NCBI GenBank assembly: GCA_944384375.1
Contig: CALWTE010000023.1
Span: forward strand, 1 to 57,923
DNA: 57,923 nt
Reading direction: 5' to 3'
Source: an uncultured Clostridia bacterium
GTDB lineage: Bacteria > Bacillota > Clostridia > Christensenellales > UBA1242
In this document: positions 42,892 through 52,525 of the stretch, one piece after another
Numbering within the stretch: the stretch's first letter is position 1
Layout: each line of letters begins with the position of its first letter
Notes under the pieces: model-generated
The model's input: only the letters and a program-made list of their open reading frames with translations
Databases searched by the model: none
What the model was told of the DNA's origin: nothing
Position numbers and translations under genes: made by a program

Positions 42892-42895
42892 TTTT

Positions 42896-44743
42896 TTATT
42901 CGCTAGCAACTTGTTTTTCTAGTTTATATAAATCGCTATATTGTGGGCAAGTTTCCATTAGTTCGTCATGTTTTCCTTGTGCTATAATTTTATGATTATC
43001 AAGTACTATTATTTCATCACAATCAACAATAGTACTTAGTCTGTGTGCCACAATGATAAAAGTACATTTGTCCTTCATTTGAGCAATAACTTTCTTGACA
43101 TCTTCTTGGTTTTTATTATCTAGTGCACTTGTCGCTTCGTCTAATAAAATCAATTTACTGTCCTTCAAGAAAGCACGTGCAAGGGCGAGACGTTGACGCT
43201 GTCCACCACTTAACACAATTCCGCCTTCACCTACCATAATATCTAAGCCCTCGGGCTTGCTCATTATAAAATCGTAAATTTGTGCTTTTTGCAATGCCGT
43301 CTTTAATTCTTCTTCGGTAGCATCAGGTTTCGCGTACAGTAAGTTTTCTCTAATAGTTGTATTAAAAATATACGGGGTCTGCGGTACTAAACAAACGTTT
43401 GTACGCAAGGCTTCTTCCGTGAGTTCTCTATTATCAATATCATCTAGCAAAATTTGCCCGCTCTCGCAATCGTTTAACCTATTAATCAGACTCAAAATCG
43501 TACTTTTGCCTTCGCCAGATTTACCCACAATTCCTAAACTTTTGCCCGCAGGCACTTCAAACGATATGTTATCTAAAACAATTTCATCTTCATATTTAAA
43601 GGAAACTTTCTTAAACCTAATTTCGCCCGAATAATGCTTTAACTCTGATTTACCAAACTTTTCTTGCGGATATTTGTCTTCGCTAAATAATTCATTCATA
43701 CGTTCACAGGAAATTTTTATTCCTTGCAAAAATTCAGCAATATTTGTTATAGACCTGCTTAAATTTGCGGGCGAATTCCTATACATAAGCATAATTGATA
43801 TTGCACCTAGACTCAATTCACCTAAGTAGATAAAATAAATACCTAACAATAACATACCAAACAATAAAATCTCTCTTGTTACGACACGAGAAACACTATA
43901 AGTAGAACGTGTAATAGAACCATAATAATGATGATTATACCTAAATTTTGATAATTGATTATTTTTCTCTTCTATATTTGGCTTTAAATTTAAACCTTTT
44001 ATATCGTCATTACCGCGTACAAATTCGGTTACATAGCCCGTATGAATATCGTTTAAAATCTTGCCTCGCCTCATTATAGGCTTATTTGCTTTCAAATAAA
44101 ATTTTAATAGAATAAAATCTACTACAACGATACCCGTCATAACTAAACCTAAATAAACATTCATTACGTAAAAATAAATTAAAAAAGTACAGTTAGTCAT
44201 CAACATATCAAAACTATCCCATAGTCCTGATAAATTATTAGACAACATTGTGGGTTCGCTAGTTACACGTGTAACCACTTCACCTGTAGATAATTTTCTA
44301 TAGCCACCACTAGTAGTATTTACTACACGTACAGCCATATCTTTACGCATTTGTTCCACTGATTTCGCTTTTATATAAATCCAAATCAATGATGTAAAAT
44401 AAGATATAATATAATTAGCAATTAACAATACCGCAAGACTCGTAATTGATATAATTGCATATCTCCATTGTGATTCTATTACTTGGTCTGTCGCATTTTG
44501 AGTGAAATAAGCAACAAAGTATGAGCCTACAAGCATAGCAATAGTAAGCAAAACGATTATTAAAAACAATCCGATATAAGGTTTATAGTAACTCAAAAAC
44601 CTCTTTATATAACCTGGTTCGCCCTTTTTCGGCTTAGGAATGGACTGCGTAACTTTGCTATAAGTTACGCCATATTTTTTCAAATATTTTTCGTCTTTTT
44701 CGGCTAATCTTTTTGCTTTTCTTTCTTCTTTCGTATCTCGCAT
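42896..44743 (-). CDS. ABC exporter half-transporter (MdlB/MsbA-like)
   Basis: One transmembrane domain of six helices (about residues 55-320) is followed by an ATP-binding domain in the same 615-residue chain. The ATPase has GKSGEGKST, SGGQRQRLALARAFL, ILLDEATSALD and VAHRLSTI, all intact. Such proteins dimerise and export drugs, lipids or peptides; the substrate is unknown. An extended N-terminal cytoplasmic lead (KRLAEKDEKYLKKYGVTYSK) is unusual. The gene is monocistronic and ends at a strong terminator at 42831. Confidence 0.9.
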   Translation of the reverse strand: MRDTKEERKAKRLAEKDEKYLKKYGVTYSKVTQSIPKPKKGEPGYIKRFLSYYKPYIGLFLIIVLLTIAMLVGSYFVAYFTQNATDQVIESQWRYAIISITSLAVLLIANYIISYFTSLIWIYIKAKSVEQMRKDMAVRVVNTTSGGYRKLSTGEVVTRVTSEPTMLSNNLSGLWDSFDMLMTNCTFLIYFYVMNVYLGLVMTGIVVVDFILLKFYLKANKPIMRRGKILNDIHTGYVTEFVRGNDDIKGLNLKPNIEEKNNQLSKFRYNHHYYGSITRSTYSVSRVVTREILLFGMLLLGIYFIYLGELSLGAISIMLMYRNSPANLSRSITNIAEFLQGIKISCERMNELFSEDKYPQEKFGKSELKHYSGEIRFKKVSFKYEDEIVLDNISFEVPAGKSLGIVGKSGEGKSTILSLINRLNDCESGQILLDDIDNRELTEEALRTNVCLVPQTPYIFNTTIRENLLYAKPDATEEELKTALQKAQIYDFIMSKPEGLDIMVGEGGIVLSGGQRQRLALARAFLKDSKLILLDEATSALDNKNQEDVKKVIAQMKDKCTFIIVAHRLSTIVDCDEIIVLDNHKIIAQGKHDELMETCPQYSDLYKLEKQVASE

Positions 44744-45065
44744 TAAATACCCCCTTCACTTTTTAATATAAAAAATTTGCTTGTATTACGGCAAATTTTC
44801 ATCATTGTTTATATTTTTTGCAACAAAACTGCAAAATTTAGCCACTAAGTCACAAAAATTTGCGACATACTTGCAGATTTTGGTTTTTATTAAAATTCAT
44901 TTTAAATACAATTATTTTAATAAATTAGTATAAAATTAACAAAATTATGTATGTAATAAAAGTAAATTATCAAGAAATAACCTAAAATATTTAAAAAATA
45001 TCTAGGGTTATTCACCTTTTACTAACACTTAAAAAATGCTTTTTTAATATTAAATTTAAAATACA
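44744..45065. other. Gene-free region with a copy of the GCAAAATTTAG repeat
   Basis: The region contains a copy of a 33-bp dispersed sequence (44831-44863) also found at 13236-13268. The rest is A+T-rich with no frame. Confidence 0.5.
44831..44863. repeat. Dispersed 33-bp repeat, copy B
   Basis: The sequence begins GCAAAATTTAGCCACTAA and ends TTTGC. It matches 13236-13268 at about 29 of 33 positions; a shorter relative starts at 13215. Confidence 0.65.
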
Positions 45066-45779
45066 TTATTTTACATCTTCAGGTAGATAAATAATTCTGT
45101 GACAGTTTTCACACTCTAAAAAGTGGTTTTTCTTTAATAAATCGTATCTAGCGTTTGGCAAATTCATAGCACAACCACCGCAAGATTGATTTACCAAAGG
45201 CACTAAAATCGGGAATTTGTGGTCATCACGCATTTGCAAGTATTTATTCATAATTTTAGGGTCAATTCGCTTCTTTAATTCTTCTAGTTCGGCTAAAATC
45301 TTTTGTTTTTCTTCAGTTTTACTTGTAGAAAATTGCTTATATTTATTAAAACTTGCCTTGTATTTATCCTTGCACTCTACACCAAATGCCTTAGTTTTTT
45401 CAAATTCTTTAACAGTTTGGGTAATTTTATTAGAAAGTGCCTTAATTTCTTTACCAAAACCGAGTAGCCCGCCTATTTCTTTCTTAATTTGCACTTCGGC
45501 ATCTCTTAATTCGGCTTCTTCTTTGTCTGAAAAATCAGTATCTTTTACCTTTTGCAACTTTTTGCTTTCCTTTTCAAAAGTTTGCTTAACTTTTTCAAAC
45601 TCGGCAACTAATTGTACGGCATTATTCTCCAAAGCCACTAACTTTGATTGCACTTGTTTAACTTGCTCAACCAACTTATTTACTTCAGTTTTTTGCTGAC
45701 TGTTTTCCAAATCTCTGTCAATTTTTACTAGCATTGAATCTTTCTTTTGGTACTCTAAAATATCTTTTAACATTTTCAT
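45066..45779 (-). CDS. Zinc-ribbon coiled-coil protein (CT398-like)
   Basis: A long N-terminal coiled coil (about residues 10-165) is followed by a C-terminal C4 zinc ribbon: CGGC then about 20 residues then CENC. This is the C4-type zinc-ribbon family often found beside trmK in Bacillota, with proposed roles in RNA or replication-associated contacts but no firm function. The length of 237 aa is typical. It starts 9 bp after the trmK stop, making it the last gene of the dnaG-rpoD-trmK unit. Confidence 0.85.
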   Translation of the reverse strand: MKMLKDILEYQKKDSMLVKIDRDLENSQQKTEVNKLVEQVKQVQSKLVALENNAVQLVAEFEKVKQTFEKESKKLQKVKDTDFSDKEEAELRDAEVQIKKEIGGLLGFGKEIKALSNKITQTVKEFEKTKAFGVECKDKYKASFNKYKQFSTSKTEEKQKILAELEELKKRIDPKIMNKYLQMRDDHKFPILVPLVNQSCGGCAMNLPNARYDLLKKNHFLECENCHRIIYLPEDVK

Positions 45780-45788
45780 TCTCCTTAA

Positions 45789-46442
45789 CTAAATTGATTT
45801 TAAATTTTCACATTCTTGCAAAATTTCCTTGATTTTTTGCGTTTTTTTATCAAAATTTGGGGTATTATGCAACTTTTTTGTGTATTTTGTATTAATTCCA
45901 TTTAAAAATTCTTTAAACTCTTGCCTTGAATATTCTTGCTCCAACGCTCCAAAAAACATTTGTTTTTGAGTTAAAACCTGCTGTCCAGGTCTTGCCTTGA
46001 TTAACCTATAAAGTTTTTTATCTTTAAATATATAGTCGCTGTAAATTGAATAATTAAACTTATTCAAAAATTGCCTTAACTTATACTCGTCTCGCATAGG
46101 TTGTAATATAAGTAGCGGGCGATTTTCGTTAGCGGTGAAATAATTATTCAAAATTGAAATAATTTCTAGTCCGCCCATACCCGCAATCAATACTTCATCA
46201 GGGCAACTTTCGTTTGGCAAACCATTCACGCAAGCAAATTCGCTACTCCCCGTCAAACCATGTTCCTTTAATAACTCAATTGCTTTATCTAAACATTTTT
46301 GGCTAATATCAGTGGCCAAAATTCGTTTTGCCTTGTGATTTTGCAAAACTTTTAACGAAATAATACCGTGGTCGCAACCTACGTCAGCTAAACACTCGCA
46401 AGGTTCTATTTCGTCTAAAATTATTTGCAATCTTTTAGTCAT
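45789..46442 (-). CDS. trmK: tRNA (adenine22-N1)-methyltransferase TrmK
   Basis: TrmK methylates N1 of A22 in tRNA using S-adenosylmethionine. The SAM motif is [12 protein letters not shown] near the N-terminus, and the family motif is [12 protein letters not shown] around residue 85; [12 protein letters not shown] follows. The length is 217 aa, usual for the family. It overlaps the rpoD stop by 8 bases, so expression is coupled. The 3' part of the reading frame runs through a GTATTATGCA motif (45862) and a T-tract ladder like those seen between genes. Confidence 0.9.
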   Translation of the reverse strand: MTKRLQIILDEIEPCECLADVGCDHGIISLKVLQNHKAKRILATDISQKCLDKAIELLKEHGLTGSSEFACVNGLPNESCPDEVLIAGMGGLEIISILNNYFTANENRPLLILQPMRDEYKLRQFLNKFNYSIYSDYIFKDKKLYRLIKARPGQQVLTQKQMFFGALEQEYSRQEFKEFLNGINTKYTKKLHNTPNFDKKTQKIKEILQECENLKSI

Positions 46443-47505
46443 CCATAAAGTCCTTTAAACGTTTACTACGGCTAGGGTTACGCAATTTTTTAAGCGCTTT
46501 TGCTTCAATCTGCCTAATACGTTCACGGGTTACGTTAAATTCTTTACCTACTTCCTCCAAAGTACGTGGGTGTGCATCATCTAGACCATAACGCAGACGA
46601 ATTACCTTTTGCTCCCTAGGAGTAAGCGTCTCAATAACTGCCAAAAGTTGTTCTTTTAGCATCATTTGAATAACATTTTCGGAAGGTGATTTAGCATTTT
46701 CGTCTTCCACAAAGTCGTAAAACTCACTGTCGCCCTCTTCACCTGTAGGAGTTTCAAGGCTGGTCGGTTCTAATGCAATTTTACGAATTTCGCCGATTTT
46801 TTCTTCACTCATACCCATTGCTTCGGCAATTTCAGATTCAGTAGGTTCTCTGCCTAACTTTTGCCATAACATTCGGGTAACTCTACCTAGTTTATTAATT
46901 GTTTCCACCATATGCACAGGGATACGAATTGTACGTGCCTGGTCGGCAATGGCACGACTGATGGCTTGTCTAATCCACCATGTACCATACGTACTAAAAT
47001 GGAAGCCCCTACGGTAATCAAAACGTTCCACCGCCTTAATCAAACCCATATTGCCTTCTTGAATCAAATCGGAAAAGGACATACTGGTTTTGCCTAAGTA
47101 ACGTTTTGCAATACTTACTACAAGACGCAAGTTGGACTCAATTAACTTTTGCTTAGCCGTTTCGTCCCCCGCCATCATACGTTTACCCAGTTCAATTTCT
47201 TCTTCTGGTGTCAGCAAATCTACTTTGCCGATGTCCTTAAAGTACATTTTTACAGGGTCGTTTATGTTAGCTTGATTCATCATATGCTCTACGCTAATCA
47301 TTTCATCGTCATCGTCTTTATGAATCTCCACTCCTTCTTGCTTTAAGTAGTTCATTGCGAGTTCTATTTCTTCCGCGCTAGCTTCTACCTTCATAAGACG
47401 GTTGTAAATATCGTCTTCGGTTAAATAACCGCGTTTGCTAGCAATTAGCGCTAATTTCTCGCATTCTTTTTTGATTTCTTCTCTCAATTCAATCTGTTCT
47501 TCCAA
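46435..47505 (-). CDS. rpoD: RNA polymerase primary sigma factor RpoD (SigA)
   Basis: This is the housekeeping sigma factor. Region 1.2 begins [21 protein letters not shown], region 2 holds [12 protein letters not shown] and [13 protein letters not shown] (usually YATWW), region 3 [19 protein letters not shown], and region 4.2 [18 protein letters not shown]. The length of 356 residues is a little short because region 1.1 is reduced, as in many Bacillota. GGAG precedes the ATG. It sits between dnaG and trmK in the classic macromolecular-synthesis order. Confidence 0.95.
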   Translation of the reverse strand: MEEQIELREEIKKECEKLALIASKRGYLTEDDIYNRLMKVEASAEEIELAMNYLKQEGVEIHKDDDDEMISVEHMMNQANINDPVKMYFKDIGKVDLLTPEEEIELGKRMMAGDETAKQKLIESNLRLVVSIAKRYLGKTSMSFSDLIQEGNMGLIKAVERFDYRRGFHFSTYGTWWIRQAISRAIADQARTIRIPVHMVETINKLGRVTRMLWQKLGREPTESEIAEAMGMSEEKIGEIRKIALEPTSLETPTGEEGDSEFYDFVEDENAKSPSENVIQMMLKEQLLAVIETLTPREQKVIRLRYGLDDAHPRTLEEVGKEFNVTRERIRQIEAKALKKLRNPSRSKRLKDFMDD

Positions 47506-47517
47506 AATTTTATCTCC

Positions 47518-49437
47518 TTATCTATTCTTTTTATTTTTTAAATTTAAATTTGTCGTGTATTTTGCGTTAAGACTGTCAATTTGTTTCTTGATTTCGTTTA
47601 ATTGTTTGGTTAAATCTATGTATTTTCGCATTGCGTTGTCGCGCGTTTCCGTATCAGTTGCAGATGAACACAACAACTGCGCTTGCTCGCTCTCTTGCCT
47701 AATTTTTCGCTCCTTATTTTTAAGCAAATAAGACTCAAAAGTAATTTCGGGGAAAGCATCGGGCAAAAACTCATAGTTAACCGCTTCTTTGAGTAGCGGA
47801 GTAGAATTGTCCACTTCCATATAACTAAACAAACCGCTAATACTAGGGCGAGCGCCATTACTTATGGTATTTTGAATGTAATTAAACGCATCACCTAGCC
47901 CCGCATCACCAAACTGCAAATCCTTTATTTGCTCGTCAAACTTCCGCGTGTAGTCCTTATTATATAAAAGGCTAGCGATAATGAACAAATCAGCCACCGC
48001 ATAAGCGTCCTTTTTAACTTCGGGTTTAGTTTCCGTAGTTTGAGTGTCGGTAGTGGTTTGCTGTTCCTCCCGCTCCCAAAAAGGCACTTCGGTATCGGGT
48101 AAACTCGCTAAATCAATACGTAAAACGTCAATCGGCGTACTAGTGTATTTATGTACAAGTTGCAAGTAAACATCTTGCTCGCTTTGTTCTTCTAGCGCCT
48201 TTATAACAATCAAGGCTTCGTGAATAAATTTTGCCTTTTGCGTCAAGTCGTTTAAGTCATAATTTTCCAGTAAAACCTTGATTTTATACTCAATGCCGTC
48301 AATCGCGCTGTTTAAAATTTCACGCATAGCATCACTGCCGTTTGCCTTTAAAAACTCGTCGGGGTCTTGTCCATTTGGCAGAGATGCAACTTTCACATTT
48401 AGTGCCCCCGCGCGTAGAACATCAATACTCCGCAAAGTCGCCTTCCGCCCTGCTCCATCGCCGTCAAGTAACAGAATGATATTTTCGGTAAATTGCTTTA
48501 ACTTCCGCGTATGCATAGGTGTAATGGCTGTCCCTAGACATGCAACCGTATTTGTAAAGCCGAACCTGTGCATCGTGATTACGTCAATCTGCCCTTCCAC
48601 AATTATAATGTTTTCAAAGCCATTAAAATCTCGGTTTTCCTTGCGTGCGATATCTCGCTCTTTCTTTAAAAGATTGATTGCGAACACTACTTCCGATTTA
48701 TTAAACACTGGAGACGCGGACGTGTTTTTGTATTTTGCCAAATCTTTGTCTTCTAAAAGTCTTGCCGAAAAGCCTATCACTTCGCCTTCCTTATTTATTA
48801 TAGGAAAGGTCAATCGCTTGCCAAATGAATCAAAAATTCGTCCGCTTGTCTCGCTCAGCAAACCTGCTTTCTTCAAAATTTCGTTGCTATAACCCTTACT
48901 GTTAAGGTATCTAATGGAACTCTCAAAATCTAGACTGCACCCTAGCCCAAATTTTCGCACAAACTCGGGCGGAATACCACGTTTTTGTATGTAGGAATTC
49001 GCAAGTTTTGCCTGCGGGTGATTAGAATATAGGTTTTTGTAGTAGTACAGTCCCGCATCTTTTAAGGCGGATAGAATTAAATCGCGTTCCTTTTTCTTGC
49101 GCGTAATTTCGTTTTGGTCCACGTCTTTCAACTCAGGCAAAGGCATATTTGCGATGTTTGCCAGCCTTTCCACCGAATCAATAAACCCCAAATTTTCGTA
49201 CTTGCTCACAAATTTAATAACGTCACCACTTTCCTTGCAACCAAAACAATGGTAACTCTGCGTATCGGGATAAACAAAGAATGACGGAGTTTTTTCGTGA
49301 TGAAATGGACAACAGCCCGAAAACTCTCTGCCATTCTTTTTCAAAGGAACATAGCGAGAAATAACGTCAACAATATCGCAACGATTTTTTAGTTCGTCTA
49401 ACCACTCAGGGCTAAATAATTTCGCCAAACATTCCAC
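47518..49437 (-). CDS. dnaG: DNA primase DnaG
   Basis: DnaG makes RNA primers for replication. The N-terminal zinc finger is CCPFHHEKTPSFFV...YHCFGC. The RNA-polymerase core with TOPRIM carries IIVEGQIDVITMHRFGF, CLGTAITPMH and LLLDGDGAGRKA (DGDxAG). The C-terminal region that contacts the helicase follows, with a Q/T-rich linker near residue 450. The length is 639 aa. The ATG at 49437 follows GGAGG. It is the first gene of the dnaG-rpoD-trmK unit. Confidence 0.95.
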   Translation of the reverse strand: MECLAKLFSPEWLDELKNRCDIVDVISRYVPLKKNGREFSGCCPFHHEKTPSFFVYPDTQSYHCFGCKESGDVIKFVSKYENLGFIDSVERLANIANMPLPELKDVDQNEITRKKKERDLILSALKDAGLYYYKNLYSNHPQAKLANSYIQKRGIPPEFVRKFGLGCSLDFESSIRYLNSKGYSNEILKKAGLLSETSGRIFDSFGKRLTFPIINKEGEVIGFSARLLEDKDLAKYKNTSASPVFNKSEVVFAINLLKKERDIARKENRDFNGFENIIIVEGQIDVITMHRFGFTNTVACLGTAITPMHTRKLKQFTENIILLLDGDGAGRKATLRSIDVLRAGALNVKVASLPNGQDPDEFLKANGSDAMREILNSAIDGIEYKIKVLLENYDLNDLTQKAKFIHEALIVIKALEEQSEQDVYLQLVHKYTSTPIDVLRIDLASLPDTEVPFWEREEQQTTTDTQTTETKPEVKKDAYAVADLFIIASLLYNKDYTRKFDEQIKDLQFGDAGLGDAFNYIQNTISNGARPSISGLFSYMEVDNSTPLLKEAVNYEFLPDAFPEITFESYLLKNKERKIRQESEQAQLLCSSATDTETRDNAMRKYIDLTKQLNEIKKQIDSLNAKYTTNLNLKNKKNR

Positions 49438-49953
49438 CTCCTTTGTAAAAGAAAAATAAGCGCACTCACAGTTTGCGCTTTGAGTACTTGATAATTATAT
49501 TAAATTTTATACCTCTTATTAGTTATATACGCAAACCACCCCCTAAAACCCTTTTTTTATTTTTAAATTTTTTAAAAATTTTTATTTTTATCACTTTTTA
49601 TTATTTAAATTAGATTAAATTGATAAAATTTGTAATTTGTGAAAAGAAGTAAAGAAGTTATAAATATAATTTTATAATTAGATATAATATTCTATATAAT
49701 ATATAATAAAATTAAATAATTAAAATAAAAAATACCTAAAATAAATTTGTAAAATAATAAAGTTATCCACATTATATGTGCAAAAGTGGACAACTTACCT
49801 ACAAATTTTTGTAGTTTAACCGCTAATTTTGTCATTTATGCCACAAAAAGCAAAAGAACTAAACCTAAGGTTTAGTTCTTGTTTATAATAATAAATTTTA
49901 TTATCTGCTATATTTAATATTTAAAAATAACACAAGATATCATTTACAAAATG
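49438..49953. other. 515-bp gene-free region with DnaA box and terminator
   Basis: The region is A+T-rich. It holds TTATCCACA at 49763 within an imperfect inverted repeat (AAGTTATCCACA...GTGGACAACTT) and the terminator at 49854-49880. No frame is seen. The region upstream of dnaG may also carry its promoter. Confidence 0.55.
49854..49884. terminator. Hairpin terminator
   Basis: AAGAACTAAACC and GGTTTAGTTCTT form a 12-bp stem with a TAA loop, with TTTT on the minus-strand side, about 70 bases past the stop of the nucleotidase-like gene. Confidence 0.7.
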
Positions 49954-50532
49954 TTAATTTTTTGTATTTGAATTATACTTTGATACTACTTCATATAAGT
50001 TCGCCCAACTACTTACAAAAGGCAAATCCCACTTTTTATCTCTATTGTAATTAGTTAGCATCAAGTAACAATTAATGCCGTTTTCTCGCATAATTTGGCA
50101 TTTGTCAATTCTATCGTCAACCATTAAATCAACTTTATATTTTCTGCACTCGTCTATCTTTTGTGAAGTTTGTGAAAAAACAAGTTCTGTATAATTTATT
50201 TTATGCTTGTTTAACCATGCAATTGTAGTTTCTTTTGCGTGTTTGTAATGTGGATAAGCACGATAAGTAATCAAGATAAGTTTATGACCGTCCGCTAATA
50301 ACTTGTCCATGTATTTTTTGCAATTTCGTCTAGGACTCAATATGCTCGCTACTCTTTCCATATTTTCGGCATAAAAATCTTCAAATTCTTTTTTATATAA
50401 ATCAAACAAATCAATTTTATTTTGGTATTCTATTTTGCAATTTTTCTTTTTTTCAAAAAATTTAATAAATTCATCAAGAATTTTCCCATCAAAATCAGTA
50501 ACCACATTATCAATATCAAGTCCTATTATCAT
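49954..50532 (-). CDS. HAD-type nucleotidase (5'-nucleotidase-like, YqfW/NT5C type)
   Basis: The catalytic DIDNVVTDFD (nucleophile and general-acid Asp) is at residue 6, followed by ITYRAYPH (motif II Thr) and VDLMVDDR (motif IV Asp pair). The length of 192 aa and the D-I-D-N-V lead match the small deoxyribonucleotidase-like HAD family seen in Bacillota. It probably hydrolyses a nucleoside or deoxynucleoside monophosphate. It lies next to a glycolipid glycosyltransferase gene with no obvious link. The ATG follows AGGAG. Confidence 0.75.
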   Translation of the reverse strand: MIIGLDIDNVVTDFDGKILDEFIKFFEKKKNCKIEYQNKIDLFDLYKKEFEDFYAENMERVASILSPRRNCKKYMDKLLADGHKLILITYRAYPHYKHAKETTIAWLNKHKINYTELVFSQTSQKIDECRKYKVDLMVDDRIDKCQIMRENGINCYLMLTNYNRDKKWDLPFVSSWANLYEVVSKYNSNTKN

Positions 50533-50650
50533 AAAATTCTCCTAATCACATTTTTGCGTCATTTTCTCTTTAATTTTTGCTAGTTAGTAAGTTTTTTATA
50601 AAAGTTATTTTTAATTAATTTGTAAAATTTTTCATTAATTTTGATAAAAC

Positions 50651-51826
50651 TTAATCAGTTTTTGCGGGAGTTTCTCCCTTTTGATGTTCTTTACACAATT
50701 CAATAATTGCATCTACGTAACGTTTATTAGCGCCTGGCGTTTGTATTTTTTTAACGTCTTGTATATATTTTGCAAAAAATTCGTCAGTAAACACTCCAGA
50801 CTTTAATAGATTAGTTAAATCTTCCTTTTTGTTGATAATAAAGCAGTCCGCAAAACTCTTTAAGTACTCCACATTTCGCCATTCCTGAGCTGCTAGTTTA
50901 TCTGTCACAATCAATACTCTATTTAGGTTAAATATTTCTGTAATAGAATTCCCGCCCGTTTTAGAAACCACACAGTCTGCCCTTTTATACAAATCAAATA
51001 ATTCTTCTTTGCTTATAAAACCATAGTTTTCAACGTGCATTTTTTGCAATTTGCCCATTGACTTTAATTTGTTGATGTATTTGTCTAATTTTTTGTATTT
51101 TTTCTTGTCTTTTCCATTTAATAAAAGAACATCTATATCTAAATCAGATTTTAGCAAAAATTTAACTTGTTTATAAAGTCCCGCAAAAGAGCCCGCACCC
51201 GAAAAAATAAGTACGGTTAGGCGTTTATCTTTTGGACGAGGTATTTCCTGTACTTCATATTTGCATATTAAACCTACCACTTTTAGTTGATTTTCTCTAA
51301 AGCCGATTTGCAACATTTCTTGCTTCAATTCTTCATTAGGCACAAAAATTAAATCTGCTTCTATCGCGGTTTCTATGTATGGAGTAACTATATAATCAAA
51401 AAGCATAGTAACAAAAGGAACATGGAGTTTCCTCTGTCTTTTTAAATCTGATAGCACCGCTGCTGGGAAAAAGTGCGTACAAAAAATACAATCGGGCTTA
51501 AATTCTTCTATTGTTTCTAAAACTTTTTTGTGCCTGCCAGTGATAGCCGCTTTTACCCAAAATGTATTGCGTTTTAGATTACGCTTAACCTGTTTAACTT
51601 TATACGTTCTATTATAAATAGGCAAAGCAAGTTTCACACTCAAGCGATAGCAATCGTCTATTATAAAATTTCTAAAAGGACTAGAATATTCGTCATCATT
51701 GTAAAACTTTATTATTTTAATATTAACGTCATCGCCGTAATACTTTTTTGCACATTCAGCAAAAGTACTGGCTATGTTGTTATGTCCATTTCCTGCGGTT
51801 ACTGTGTAAATTAAAATATTGTACAT
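50651..51826 (-). CDS. GT28 diacylglycerol glycosyltransferase-like (MGDG synthase/UgtP type)
   Basis: N-terminal TAGNGHNNIASTFAE matches the GxGH loop of MGDG synthases and UgtP. The C-terminal half carries the nucleotide-sugar binding pattern ADCVVSKTGGNSITEIFNLN, with E binding the donor ribose. The length is 391 aa. It would transfer a hexose to diacylglycerol, making glycolipid that serves in membranes or as lipoteichoic acid anchor. AAAGGAAAAG precedes the ATG. Donor specificity is not fixed by sequence. Confidence 0.88.
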   Translation of the reverse strand: MYNILIYTVTAGNGHNNIASTFAECAKKYYGDDVNIKIIKFYNDDEYSSPFRNFIIDDCYRLSVKLALPIYNRTYKVKQVKRNLKRNTFWVKAAITGRHKKVLETIEEFKPDCIFCTHFFPAAVLSDLKRQRKLHVPFVTMLFDYIVTPYIETAIEADLIFVPNEELKQEMLQIGFRENQLKVVGLICKYEVQEIPRPKDKRLTVLIFSGAGSFAGLYKQVKFLLKSDLDIDVLLLNGKDKKKYKKLDKYINKLKSMGKLQKMHVENYGFISKEELFDLYKRADCVVSKTGGNSITEIFNLNRVLIVTDKLAAQEWRNVEYLKSFADCFIINKKEDLTNLLKSGVFTDEFFAKYIQDVKKIQTPGANKRYVDAIIELCKEHQKGETPAKTD

Positions 51827-52132
51827 TTTTCTTTTCCTTAAATTATTTATTCTCTTTTGTCTCTTTTTGCTGTCCCTGTTTGATTTGTCTCTTAATTTTA
51901 TATTAAAAATATACTTAATTTTAAGAAAAATGTCAAATAAAATAATTATATATGTATCTTTAAAGGTACTTTGCTTTTGAATGTATTACCTTGCTTTATT
52001 TATTCTCTTTGTTTTCTATATTCATTGCAAAATTTAATTAACGCATCAAAAAAATTAAAAAAACACTAAAATTATTAAAAAAATTGTAAAAAAATGTTAA
52101 AAAATGCCAAAAATTATAAATTTTTGTCAGTA
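51827..52132. repeat. A-tract ladder and GTATTATGCA element
   Basis: Gene-free A+T-rich sequence. A-runs at about 52048, 52057, 52068, 52077, 52088, 52099 and 52109 are phased near 10 bp. GTATTATGCAT at 52130 follows, with an inverted part (TGCATAC) at 52141 inside the end of the next gene. Confidence 0.6.
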
Positions 52133-52525
52133 TTATGCATTGCATACTATTATTTTTTGTAACTGTGATTGCGTGGTATCGGAAAATTCAATATAATGTT
52201 TAACCTTGTTTAATATTTTGATTACATTTTCAAATTCGTTAAAATAATTTACAAAAAATTGATTCCCATTCTTCTTTAACGTATCATTTTTAAATTTTAT
52301 GTAGTTCGCATTAAGCACGGCTTTAGAATTAAATTTCTCCAAAGGATTTGAATGATTATGTACATTATTCAAAACTTCGTCCGCTCCAATTAACACTACC
52401 GCATAGTTTATAAACATAAAACTTTCTTCCTTCTTCCCCATAAAAACGGCAGGAAAGTTAGATTTTAAAAACCCCGCAAGGCAACTTTTGTCTGTCTCAC
52501 TTAATATTGAATCTAAATTTATCAT
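52133..52525 (-). CDS. Hypothetical protein (130 aa)
   Basis: The family is not recognised. The protein is a mixed alpha/beta soluble chain with a hydrophobic middle (FMFINYAVVLIGADEVLNNVH) and an amphipathic helix (NYFNEFENVIKILNKVKHYI). No signal or catalytic motif is seen. Its last codons and stop lie inside a GTATTATGCA motif (52130-52139). The ATG follows GGGAATAAATAAAA. It appears monocistronic. Confidence 0.6.
   Translation of the reverse strand: MINLDSILSETDKSCLAGFLKSNFPAVFMGKKEESFMFINYAVVLIGADEVLNNVHNHSNPLEKFNSKAVLNANYIKFKNDTLKKNGNQFFVNYFNEFENVIKILNKVKHYIEFSDTTQSQLQKIIVCNA

Larger units (their letters stand above)
42551..42895. other. Gene-free region with terminator and motif repeats
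   Basis: A+T-rich sequence lies between the TPR gene and the ABC exporter gene. A strong hairpin (42831-42866) ends the ABC gene on the minus strand, and two GTATTATGCA motifs (42871, 42882) follow. Confidence 0.6.
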
